Source of the DNA: Nevskia sp.
GTDB lineage: Bacteria; Pseudomonadota; Gammaproteobacteria; Nevskiales; Nevskiaceae
Length of the DNA stretch: 64,000 nt
Assembly: GCA_016779605.1 (NCBI GenBank)
Contig: JADHNH010000002.1
Coordinates: 1 to 64,000, forward strand
Reading direction: 5' to 3'
Shown: piece after piece, positions 56,694 to 64,000 of the stretch
Position numbering within the stretch: the first letter of the stretch is position 1
How the letters are laid out: every line of letters starts with the position of its first letter
Position numbers and translations under genes: made by a program
Notes under the pieces: generated by a model
What the model saw: the letters and a program-made list of their open reading frames with translations, nothing else
Told to the model about the DNA's origin: nothing
The model's database searches: none

Positions 56694-57305
56694 TTACGAG
56701 CGCCGCCGCGCGTTGTGCTTTTTGTTGAAGATGCGCGCGCTCTGGCGGTTCTCCCGGCCCTGGATGCGTGCCTGTTCGCCGGCGCCGACACGGCCGTTGG
56801 CGGCGGCGTTGGCCTCGCTGCGGTCGACGCGGGCCTGGCCGCCCTCGAGCTTGCCGGTTTCGCGGTTGGTGAGGCTGTCGTTGCGCACGCCGTTTTCGAT
56901 GCGCTGCTGCTGGTTCACACTGCGCTGCACGTCGGCCTGCATGCGCTGGGACGAAGCGGATTGCGGGTTGCCCGTCGCCGCGTTGTGCTTGTCCCGGTAA
57001 ACATTGGCGCTGGCGCGGTTCTGCGCGGCGTCGATGCGCGACTGCTCGGCAGGCGAGATGGAGCCGTTGCGGTCGGCGCGCTGCTCCATCCTGTCGACGT
57101 GTTGCTGCTGGCGTTCCAGGCTGCCGGCTTCCTTGGTGCTGAGCTGGCCGGACTGCAGGCCCTGCTCGATGCGCTGCTGCTGGTTGACGTCGCGCTGCAC
57201 GTCGGCGGCGTTGTTGGGTGCCGGCGGCGGCGCTTCCTGCGCGAATGCGGGGGCGGCGAAGGCGGCGCTGACCAGCAACGCCAGCAGCGATTTTCGGAAT
57301 TGCAT
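56694..57305 (-). CDS. Secreted protein with two homologous repeats
   Basis: A 203-residue hypothetical protein. A signal peptide ends near residue 22 (SAAFAAPAFA). The rest is two copies of an about 78-residue unit: DVQRDVNQQQRIEQGLQSGQLSTKEAGSLE...ANVYRDKHNAATG and DVQRSVNQQQRIENGVRNDSLTNRETGKLE...ARIFNKKHNARR. Each is charged and helical, with spaced acidic DRNGSISPAEQ-like loops reminiscent of EF-hands, but key calcium positions are not convincing. Function is unknown; periplasmic location is inferred. Confidence 0.75.
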   Translation of the reverse strand: MQFRKSLLALLVSAAFAAPAFAQEAPPPAPNNAADVQRDVNQQQRIEQGLQSGQLSTKEAGSLERQQQHVDRMEQRADRNGSISPAEQSRIDAAQNRASANVYRDKHNAATGNPQSASSQRMQADVQRSVNQQQRIENGVRNDSLTNRETGKLEGGQARVDRSEANAAANGRVGAGEQARIQGRENRQSARIFNKKHNARRRS

Positions 57306-57423
57306 GTGCGATTCTCCAGTGGTCGTGTGCCGCGTTCTTTCCGCGGCTGAGGTTCTTAACGAACCAGGCGCCCGCAGGATGACAAGTCCCCCCTGGGCGG
57401 CCACTGAACTGGAGGCGGAACGC

Positions 57424-58209
57424 TCAGCCGAGCTTGAGGCGCCCCGCAAAGGATCTGGCGAACTGCTGGGCGACGCGGCCGGAGCGCGAGGCGCGCGCCA
57501 GGGCCCAGCGCAGCGCAGCTTTTTCGACGTCGTCGTCCCAGCTGTGCACCTGCAGCCGCGCCAGGTGGGCGCGCACCAGCTGCAGGTATTGCTCCTGGTT
57601 GAACGGCGGGAACGACAGCCACAGGCCGAAGCGCTCCGACAACGCGATCTTTTCCTCGGTGGTTTCGCCGGGATGCAGCTCGTCGCCGTTCCAGCGGTAT
57701 TCCTCGTTTTCCTGCTTGAACTCCGGCATCAGGTGCCGGCGGTTGCTGGTGGCGTAGATCAGCACGTTGTCGGGCGGCTCCTCGATGCCGCCGTCGAGCG
57801 CGGCCTTGAGCGCGGTGAGCGCCGGGTCGTTGGCCGCCACCGAGAAGTCGTCGACGTAGAGGATGAAGCGCTCGCGGCGGCCGCGCAGCGGCGCCACCAC
57901 GTCCGGCAGCTCGGTGAGGTCGTGCGGGTGCAGCTCCAGCAGGCGCAGGCCCTGCGCGGCAAAGCCGGCCAGCAGCGCCTTGACCAGCGAGGACTTGCCG
58001 GTGCCGCGGCTGCCGGTCAGCAGGACATGATTGGCCGGCGCGCCGGCGACGAACTGGCGCGTGTTCTGCACCAGCTCGCCTTTTTGCCGGTCGATGCCGA
58101 GCAGCTCGTCCAGCCGCACCTGCGAAGGAAAGGCGATCGGCTGCAGCGCGCCGCCGCGCCAACGGTAGGCCTGGGGTTCCGCGGCTGCTGCCGCTGTGCT
58201 TGGTTTCAT
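57424..58209 (-). CDS. DUF815-family AAA-type ATPase
   Basis: A 261-residue ATP-binding protein. Walker A is GSRGTGKSS, Walker B LYVDDFS, and a sensor-like NVLIYATSNRRHLMPE follows. The C-terminal helical domain (WALARASRSGRVAQQFARSFAGRL) is typical of DUF815. The role is unknown; the fold resembles DnaA/DnaC-type ATPases. I chose ATG 58209; a longer frame upstream runs into the repeat-bearing gap. The gene is divergent from an AraC-type regulator. Confidence 0.88.
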   Translation of the reverse strand: MKPSTAAAAAEPQAYRWRGGALQPIAFPSQVRLDELLGIDRQKGELVQNTRQFVAGAPANHVLLTGSRGTGKSSLVKALLAGFAAQGLRLLELHPHDLTELPDVVAPLRGRRERFILYVDDFSVAANDPALTALKAALDGGIEEPPDNVLIYATSNRRHLMPEFKQENEEYRWNGDELHPGETTEEKIALSERFGLWLSFPPFNQEQYLQLVRAHLARLQVHSWDDDVEKAALRWALARASRSGRVAQQFARSFAGRLKLG

Positions 58210-58275
58210 CGTCGATCCGTACCCGTCGTTGGGGCCCTGGCCGGCAGCCGCGGTGCGCGGATGGCGCAGCAGGCC

Positions 58276-58350
58276 GTAGGCTGGGTAGAGCGCAGTATAC
58301 GTAGCAAGGGTGGGCAAAGCGCAGCGTGCCCAGGCGTGCCCAGGCCGGCC
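58276..58350. repeat. GTAGGCTGGG partial copy
   Basis: GTAGGCTGGGTAGAGCGCAG at 58276-58295 is a half-element of the repeat at 51675 and 59886. It runs into a different repeated type, TGGGCAAAGCGCAGCGTGCC, with a nearby GCGTGCCCAGGCC duplicate. It lies in the 268-base gap between the divergent ATPase and AraC genes. I see no clear promoter there. Confidence 0.55.
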
Positions 58351-58477
58351 AAGGCATACGCGCGGGCACCGCCTTCGGCCCTGGCCCACGCTTGCGTGTT
58401 CGACAGTGGACTGACAAGCTTTTTGCGGAAAACTTGGCGATGACCCGCAGGCATGCGGCGTGCGCAGGAGGAGCTGG

Positions 58478-59242
58478 ATGCCGGACCGGAAGCATGCGCC
58501 GCCGCGAGCCGCGGACGAGGGGCGGATGCTGATCACCGGCAGCCGGCTGGCCTATCGCGGGCCGTTCGGCCACCCCGGGATTCGCACCTTGGGCGGCTGG
58601 ACGTTCTATCTCGCCCTGGACCGCCGCTTCAGTATTTCGATGGGCGAGTCGCCAGCGGCGCATGCGGCGTTCGCCGCCGTGCCGCCTTACGTTCCGCACC
58701 GTGTCACCACGCAGGCACGAGAAATGGCGCAGGTGCTGGTCGAGGCCGAAACGGTCGACGATGCCTTCTTCCGGCAACTGGTGGCCGGCGCGGCACGGCG
58801 GCGCGCCGCCGCCGAACGAATGCTCGAGGCGTTCGCAGCGGCCGCGCCTGGTGCAGGGGATTTCGACCTGCGTTTCTTCGGCGCCGTGCTGCCGGGACGG
58901 GCGCTGGACCCGCGCATCGAACGTTCAGTCGCAATGATCAACGGCGACCCGGCAGGCCGCGCCACCGCCGCCAGCCATGCCGCGATCGCCGGCTTGTCAC
59001 TGTCGCGCTTCGCCCACCTGTTCCGCGAGCAGACCCAGGTGACGTTCCGCCGCTTCCGCGCCTGGAAACGCGCGCGTGCCCTGATGCCGCTGATCGACGG
59101 CCGCCGCAGCCTGGTCGACGTGGCGCTCAGCGCCGGCTACGCCGACTCGACCCACTTCAGCCACTCGGTGCGGCAGTTCTACGGCTACTCGCCGCGGTTC
59201 ATTTTCACCGAGACGCCGCGGCCGTCGGTGATCGCGCTCTAG
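58478..59242 (+). CDS. AraC-family transcription regulator
   Basis: A 254-residue regulator. The C-terminal third has two HTH units: AAIAGLSLSRFAHLFREQTQVTFRRFRAWKRARALM, and SLVDVALSAGYADSTHFSHSVRQFYGYSPRFIF. The N-terminal part (about 20-150) is a poorly conserved ligand domain. The start is ATG 58478, set by AGGAGGAG a few bases before; a GTG six codons upstream lies before that site. The target is unknown; the convergent cupin gene is a neighbour, not a proven target. Confidence 0.9.
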   Translation: MPDRKHAPPRAADEGRMLITGSRLAYRGPFGHPGIRTLGGWTFYLALDRRFSISMGESPAAHAAFAAVPPYVPHRVTTQAREMAQVLVEAETVDDAFFRQLVAGAARRRAAAERMLEAFAAAAPGAGDFDLRFFGAVLPGRALDPRIERSVAMINGDPAGRATAASHAAIAGLSLSRFAHLFREQTQVTFRRFRAWKRARALMPLIDGRRSLVDVALSAGYADSTHFSHSVRQFYGYSPRFIFTETPRPSVIAL

Positions 59243-59280
59243 CAGCTCCGATCTGCGGCAGGGACGGCGCGCGGCGCGGC

Positions 59281-59772
59281 TCAGGCCGCCTTGTCCATCT
59301 TCCAGCTCTGGCGCCAGTCGCGGTCGAAGTCGGCCACGGTGATGCTGCGCAGCAGCTTCAGGTCCTTGTCGAGGGTCTCGTAGATCACGTCCTCGTCGGT
59401 GCGCATGTTGAAGTAGACGATGGCGCCCTCTTCGCCGCCGCCTTCGATGTGGATCTCGCCCTTGCCGCCGACCGAGTAGCTGCCGGCGGGCTTGACCTTG
59501 AGCACCTCGCCTTGCGCAGTCTGCTCGTGGATGCGCAGCTCGCCCTCCAGCACCATGGTCGAGACCACCGCGACGTGGCGGTGATACATGCACATGCCGC
59601 CGCTGGTGAACTTGACCAGCATCTCGGCGGTGCGCGCCGGCACGTCGACGTGCAGGATGCGGTAGAAGCAGCCCTCGGTGATGAACGGCTTCCATTCCAC
59701 CGCGGTGCCGTCGTAGCGGAATCTGCGGTCGGCGGTCGTCTGCGGGGCGGCCTGGCTTGCGGTCTTCATCAT
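59281..59772 (-). CDS. Cupin-domain protein
   Basis: A 163-residue single-domain cupin. The two-strand core is FTSGGMCMYHRHVAVVSTMVLEGELRIHEQ, followed by PAGSYSVGGKGEIHIEGGGEEGAIVYFNMR. The H-x-H pair (YHRH) and acidic residues could bind a metal. It resembles ChrR/dihydroxyacetophenone-dioxygenase-type cupins, but substrate is unknown. The gene is convergent with the AraC regulator. Confidence 0.8.
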   Translation of the reverse strand: MMKTASQAAPQTTADRRFRYDGTAVEWKPFITEGCFYRILHVDVPARTAEMLVKFTSGGMCMYHRHVAVVSTMVLEGELRIHEQTAQGEVLKVKPAGSYSVGGKGEIHIEGGGEEGAIVYFNMRTDEDVIYETLDKDLKLLRSITVADFDRDWRQSWKMDKAA

Positions 59773-59885
59773 GCGGTCCTCTGGTCGATGCTCGGGATGC
59801 GGAGCCGGCCGCCACTATCGCGTGGCGGCCGCCCGCCGGTCTTGCGTCGATCGGCTATCCGCCGGATCAGTTCTCAGCCCAGCGC

Positions 59886-59983
59886 CGTAGGCTGGGTAGA
59901 GTCGTAGGCTGGGTAGAGCGCAGCGAAACCCAGCATGGCTGCGCCAACTGCCGGCTTTGCGCTCCGCTCCAACCCAGCCTGCG
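59886..59983. repeat. GTAGGCTGGG hairpin with tandem left arm
   Basis: CGTAGGCTGGGTAGAG occurs twice in tandem (59886 and 59903, 17 bases apart). The right arm, ending AACCCAGCCTGCG at 59983, is complementary to the left. The element lies between the cupin start and the ettA stop, both on the - strand. It is the largest of the three copies in the window. Confidence 0.8.
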
Positions 59984-60003
59984 TCGGCCTCCTGCGCCAG
60001 CCA

Positions 60004-61668
<1,665 letters not shown>

Positions 61669-61784
61669 CGGGGGCTCATCGGCGGTTCGTGGGGTGCAGT
61701 GGGCGTGGTGTGGTGTCGGCAGCGGGCCGCCGCGCGGCTGCAAGCGGCGCGCCGTGGCGCGAATTATAGGGGAGCGGCGCGGCC

Positions 61785-61790
61785 TATAAT
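61785..61790 (+). promoter_or_regulatory. Candidate -10 element for ilvA
   Basis: TATAAT lies at 61785-61790. The ATG of a 20-codon frame begins seven bases later, where transcription from this element would start. No good -35 is seen. It also lies in the divergent ettA-ilvA gap. Confidence 0.45.
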
Positions 61791-61796
61791 CCGCCG

Positions 61797-61859
61797 ATGA
61801 AAGGGAATCCCCGGCCGCGCCAGCGCCGGCCCCGCGCGGCGGGCCGGGCGCAGCCGTGA
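61797..61859 (+). CDS. Possible leader peptide before ilvA
   Basis: A 20-codon frame, Arg/Pro-rich (MKGNPRPRQRRPRAAGRAQP), that ends by overlapping the GTG of the threonine dehydratase (GTGA). If the TATAAT just upstream is used, the message would start at or next to the ATG, which would make it leaderless. It is not rich in Thr or Ile, so classical attenuation is unlikely. It may couple translation of ilvA. Evidence is positional only. Confidence 0.35.
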   Translation: MKGNPRPRQRRPRAAGRAQP

Positions 61860-63103
61860 GCGCCGTGCCGCTGGCCGTGTCCGAGGCCGACGTGCAGGAC
61901 GCCGCGCGCCTGCTCCAGGGCCAGGTGTTGAACACGCCGTGCACGCCTTCGCTGGTGCTGTCGCGCCTGGTCGGCGCGAAGGTCTGGCTCAAGTTCGAGA
62001 ACTTCCAGTTCACCGCCTCGTTCAAGGAGCGCGGCGCGCTGAACAAGCTGCTGCGGCTCACCGCCGGCGAGCGCGCCGCCGGGGTGGCGGCCATGTCCGC
62101 CGGCAACCATGCGCAGGCGGTGGCGCACCACGCCACGCGTCTGGGCATCAAAAGCGCCATCGTCATGCCGCGCAACACACCGTTCACCAAGGTGCGCAAC
62201 ACGCGCGAGCTGGGCGGCGAGGTGATCCTGCACGGCGAAACGCTGGCCGACGCGCAGGAATTCCTGCTGCGCGAGCTGGTGCAGGGCCGCGGCATGACCC
62301 TGGTGCACCCGTTCGACGATCCGCTGGTGATGGCCGGGCAGGGCACCATCGCGCTGGAGATGCTGGACGCGGTGCCGGAGCTGGACACCCTGCTGATCCC
62401 GATCGGCGGCGGCGGCCTGTTCGCCGGCAACGCCGTGGCCGCCCATGCGCTGCGCCCGGACCTGCGCCTGGTGGGGGTGGAATCGGCCGGCTACTGCTCG
62501 GCCTATGCCGCCCTGCACGGCGACCCGGGCCTGGTGCGCGGCGGCCCCACCATCGCCGAGGGCATTGCGGTCAAAGGCATCGGCCGCAACACCCTGCCGG
62601 TCATCGCCGCCCATGCGCACGAGCTGGTGCGGGTGGAGGAATCGGCCATCGAGCGGGCCGTCGGCCTGCTCGCCAACGTCGAAAAAGTCGTGTCCGAGGG
62701 CGCCGGCGCGGCCGGGCTGGCGGCGCTGCTGTCGGACCCGGCCAAGTACGCCGGCCGCCGCATCGGCCTGATCGTCAGCGGCGGCAACATCGACCCGCGG
62801 CTGCTGGCCTCGGTGCTGCTGCGCCAGCTGGTGCACGAGTCGCGCCTGGTCAACCTCGCCATCGAGGTCGAGGACAGCCCCGGCTTCCTGGCGCGGGTCG
62901 CCGGCTGCGTCGGCGAAAGCGGCGGCAACATCGTGCAGGTGCACCACGAGCGGCTGTCCGCCGGCGGCCACGCGCGCAGCGCCATGCTGGAGATGCTGAT
63001 CGAGGCGCAGGACGAAGGCCACGCCAACCAGATCGTCGCCGACCTGGAAAAAGCCGGGTACGTCGTGCGCCGGCTCTACGCCGGCTACGGCGCGTTCGAG
63101 TAG
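61856..63103 (+). CDS. ilvA: Threonine dehydratase (biosynthetic/catabolic type)
   Basis: A PLP enzyme that converts threonine to 2-oxobutanoate. The product has 415 residues. The PLP lysine is in FTASFKERGAL, the tetra-glycine loop is IPIGGGGLFAG, and the nearby SAGNHAQAVAHHA is typical. A C-terminal ACT-like domain (about 325-410: RLVNLAIEVEDSPGFLARVAGCVGESGGNIVQVHHE) may bind an allosteric amino acid. The length and single ACT-like unit resemble catabolic-type enzymes more than the 500-residue IlvA. The GTG start overlaps the possible leader. Confidence 0.92.
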   Translation: MSAVPLAVSEADVQDAARLLQGQVLNTPCTPSLVLSRLVGAKVWLKFENFQFTASFKERGALNKLLRLTAGERAAGVAAMSAGNHAQAVAHHATRLGIKSAIVMPRNTPFTKVRNTRELGGEVILHGETLADAQEFLLRELVQGRGMTLVHPFDDPLVMAGQGTIALEMLDAVPELDTLLIPIGGGGLFAGNAVAAHALRPDLRLVGVESAGYCSAYAALHGDPGLVRGGPTIAEGIAVKGIGRNTLPVIAAHAHELVRVEESAIERAVGLLANVEKVVSEGAGAAGLAALLSDPAKYAGRRIGLIVSGGNIDPRLLASVLLRQLVHESRLVNLAIEVEDSPGFLARVAGCVGESGGNIVQVHHERLSAGGHARSAMLEMLIEAQDEGHANQIVADLEKAGYVVRRLYAGYGAFE

Positions 63104-63124
63104 GCGGACGCGGGCACGCGGCGC

Positions 63125-63754
63125 TTGGCCAGGGGCGGATCACAGCTGGCGTTGTTCCCCGAGCTGCCGCAAGGGGCGCGCACGCGCCGCCCCAAGCTGA
63201 CCCGGGCATTCTTTGCCTTGTGGCCGGACGCCGGCGTGCGCCAGGCGGTGATGCGCGCCGCCGACCAGATTCCGCCGGGCGGCGCCGGCCGCCTGCAGCG
63301 GGTCAAGTCGGACCGCTACCACCTCACGCTGGCGTTCCTGGGCAACCTCGAACCCAGGCAGCTCGAGGCCGCCGCCCGCGCCGGCGCCGAGGTGCGCGCA
63401 GCGGCGTTCGCCCTGCGGCTGGACCAGGTCGGCCATTTCGACGGGCCCCACGTGGCGTGGGTTGGCCCCAGCAGCTTGTGCCGGGGACTGGTCCAGCTCA
63501 AGGCCGAGCTGGACCGCGAACTGCTGCGCTTCGGCCTGCCGGTGGCCGCCGGCGCGTTCGTGCCGCACATCACCTGCCTGCGCGGCGTGCGCGAGCCGCC
63601 GGACGCGCTGCCCTTGCGCATCGACTGGACAGTGACCGAGTTCGTGCTGGTGAAGAGCGTCGCCAAAGACGGCGTGTCGCAGTACAAGATTGTGCGGCGC
63701 TGGCCGCTGGCCGGCGCCGCACCTGCCGAAGCTGCTCCGGGCCGGGGCCGCTAA
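63125..63754 (+). CDS. thpR: ThpR, RNA 2',3'-cyclic phosphodiesterase (LigT-like)
   Basis: A 209-residue 2H phosphoesterase. The two catalytic HxTx motifs are HLTL (RYHLTLAFLG) and HITC (FVPHITCLRGV). Family members open 2',3'-cyclic phosphates and can act on tRNA ends. The start is a TTG at 63125, the only suitable codon near; the first 25 residues are not conserved. A palindromic sequence spans the stop codon. Confidence 0.88.
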   Translation: MARGGSQLALFPELPQGARTRRPKLTRAFFALWPDAGVRQAVMRAADQIPPGGAGRLQRVKSDRYHLTLAFLGNLEPRQLEAAARAGAEVRAAAFALRLDQVGHFDGPHVAWVGPSSLCRGLVQLKAELDRELLRFGLPVAAGAFVPHITCLRGVREPPDALPLRIDWTVTEFVLVKSVAKDGVSQYKIVRRWPLAGAAPAEAAPGRGR

Positions 63755-63779
63755 GCAGCCCCGGCCCGAAAGCGGGGCT
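63738..63779. terminator. Overlapping hairpins at the thpR stop
   Basis: CGGGCCGGGG (63738-63747) pairs exactly with CCCCGGCCCG (63759-63768) across the thpR stop. AGCCCCG (63757) also pairs with CGGGGCT (63773-63779). The two stems are mutually exclusive. It lies between convergent genes and could end transcription both ways. Confidence 0.5.
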
Positions 63780-63784
63780 TGCCG

Positions 63785-64000
63785 CTAGGCCCTTCCGGCC
63801 GCGACCGCCCCGCCGCGCAGCTCCACGCCAGCTTCTTCGCGCATGCGGCGGCGCACGTCCTGCACCATGCTCCAGCCGGTGCTCGCCGACCAGACGAAGT
63901 AGGTGCCGAACAGGCCCCAGAAAGTGATGGCGCCGTTCCAGGCCAGCGGCCCGGTGGTGAAGAACGGCATCGCGGTGATCGGCAGGAAGCTCAGGCCGGT
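63785..64000 (-). CDS. Membrane protein fragment (C-terminal end)
   Basis: An open frame that runs off the right edge, so the N-terminus is outside the window. At least 71 residues are seen. One or two hydrophobic segments (PLAWNGAITFWGLFGTYFVWSASTGWSMV) are followed by a charged end (QDVRRRMREEAGVELRGG). An in-frame ATG at 63970 could start a 61-residue protein, but the upstream codons (TGLSFLPITA) continue the hydrophobic pattern, so a longer protein is more likely. No family recognised. Confidence 0.55.
   Translation of the reverse strand, partial: TGLSFLPITAMPFFTTGPLAWNGAITFWGLFGTYFVWSASTGWSMVQDVRRRMREEAGVELRGGAVAAGRA

Overview
The window is about 70 % G+C. It looks like the chromosome of a motile, respiring gammaproteobacterium. 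A complete FliA/FlhF/FlhG/CheZ flagellar-chemotaxis block points to a polar flagellum. A 13-gene nuo operon with fused nuoCD encodes Complex I. Several families of palindromic intergenic repeats, including GGGAATC heptad hairpins and GTAGGCTGGG hairpins, resemble those I associate with Xanthomonadales-type genomes. The lineage assignment is inference; no rRNA or tRNA gene was seen.

Region 1 (1-24.8 kb, + strand) is one long flagellar and chemotaxis cluster. The export and switch genes run fliL(partial)-M-N-O-P-Q-R-flhB-flhA, followed by flhF-flhG-fliA, which set flagellar number, place and late gene expression. Two chemotaxis sets follow. Set one is cheY-cheZ-cheA with the stator pair motC-motD. 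Set two is a STAS protein, a second cheY, a second cheA, cheW, a poly-HAMP receptor carrying a CheR tether, cheR, cheD, cheB and a receptor-like protein without a sensor domain. Most genes overlap by a few bases. The gaps that exist hold strong hairpins.

Region 2 (24.8-31.9 kb) is accessory. It has an EAL-type c-di-GMP protein, a ChrA chromate transporter, a gene-poor stretch with a MITE-like element and one small ORF, a carboxymuconolactone decarboxylase-like gene coupled to a LinB-like haloalkane dehalogenase, and a diguanylate cyclase whose membrane domain resembles the plant ethylene receptor.

Region 3 (31.9-47.9 kb, - strand) is the NADH:quinone oxidoreductase operon nuoA-B-CD-E-F-G-H-I-J-K-L-M-N. 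It is followed by a YceI-like lipoprotein that lacks a normal start codon.

Region 4 (48-64 kb) is mixed housekeeping: an rRNA methyltransferase, a DUF3147 protein, lgt, thyA, an M20 amidohydrolase, a lipoprotein hydrolase coupled to folA, an Omp85-type barrel behind an FNR-like box, an acyl-CoA-binding protein, a duplicated-domain secreted protein, a DUF815 ATPase, an AraC regulator, a cupin, ettA, ilvA, thpR and a truncated membrane protein.

I found no clear new defence, CRISPR or mobile system. The most interesting leads are a FliM-like peptide in the linker of the first CheA, an ethylene-receptor-like sensor with altered copper ligands, an identical C-terminal hexapeptide on CheD and a neighbouring receptor, and the repeat families.
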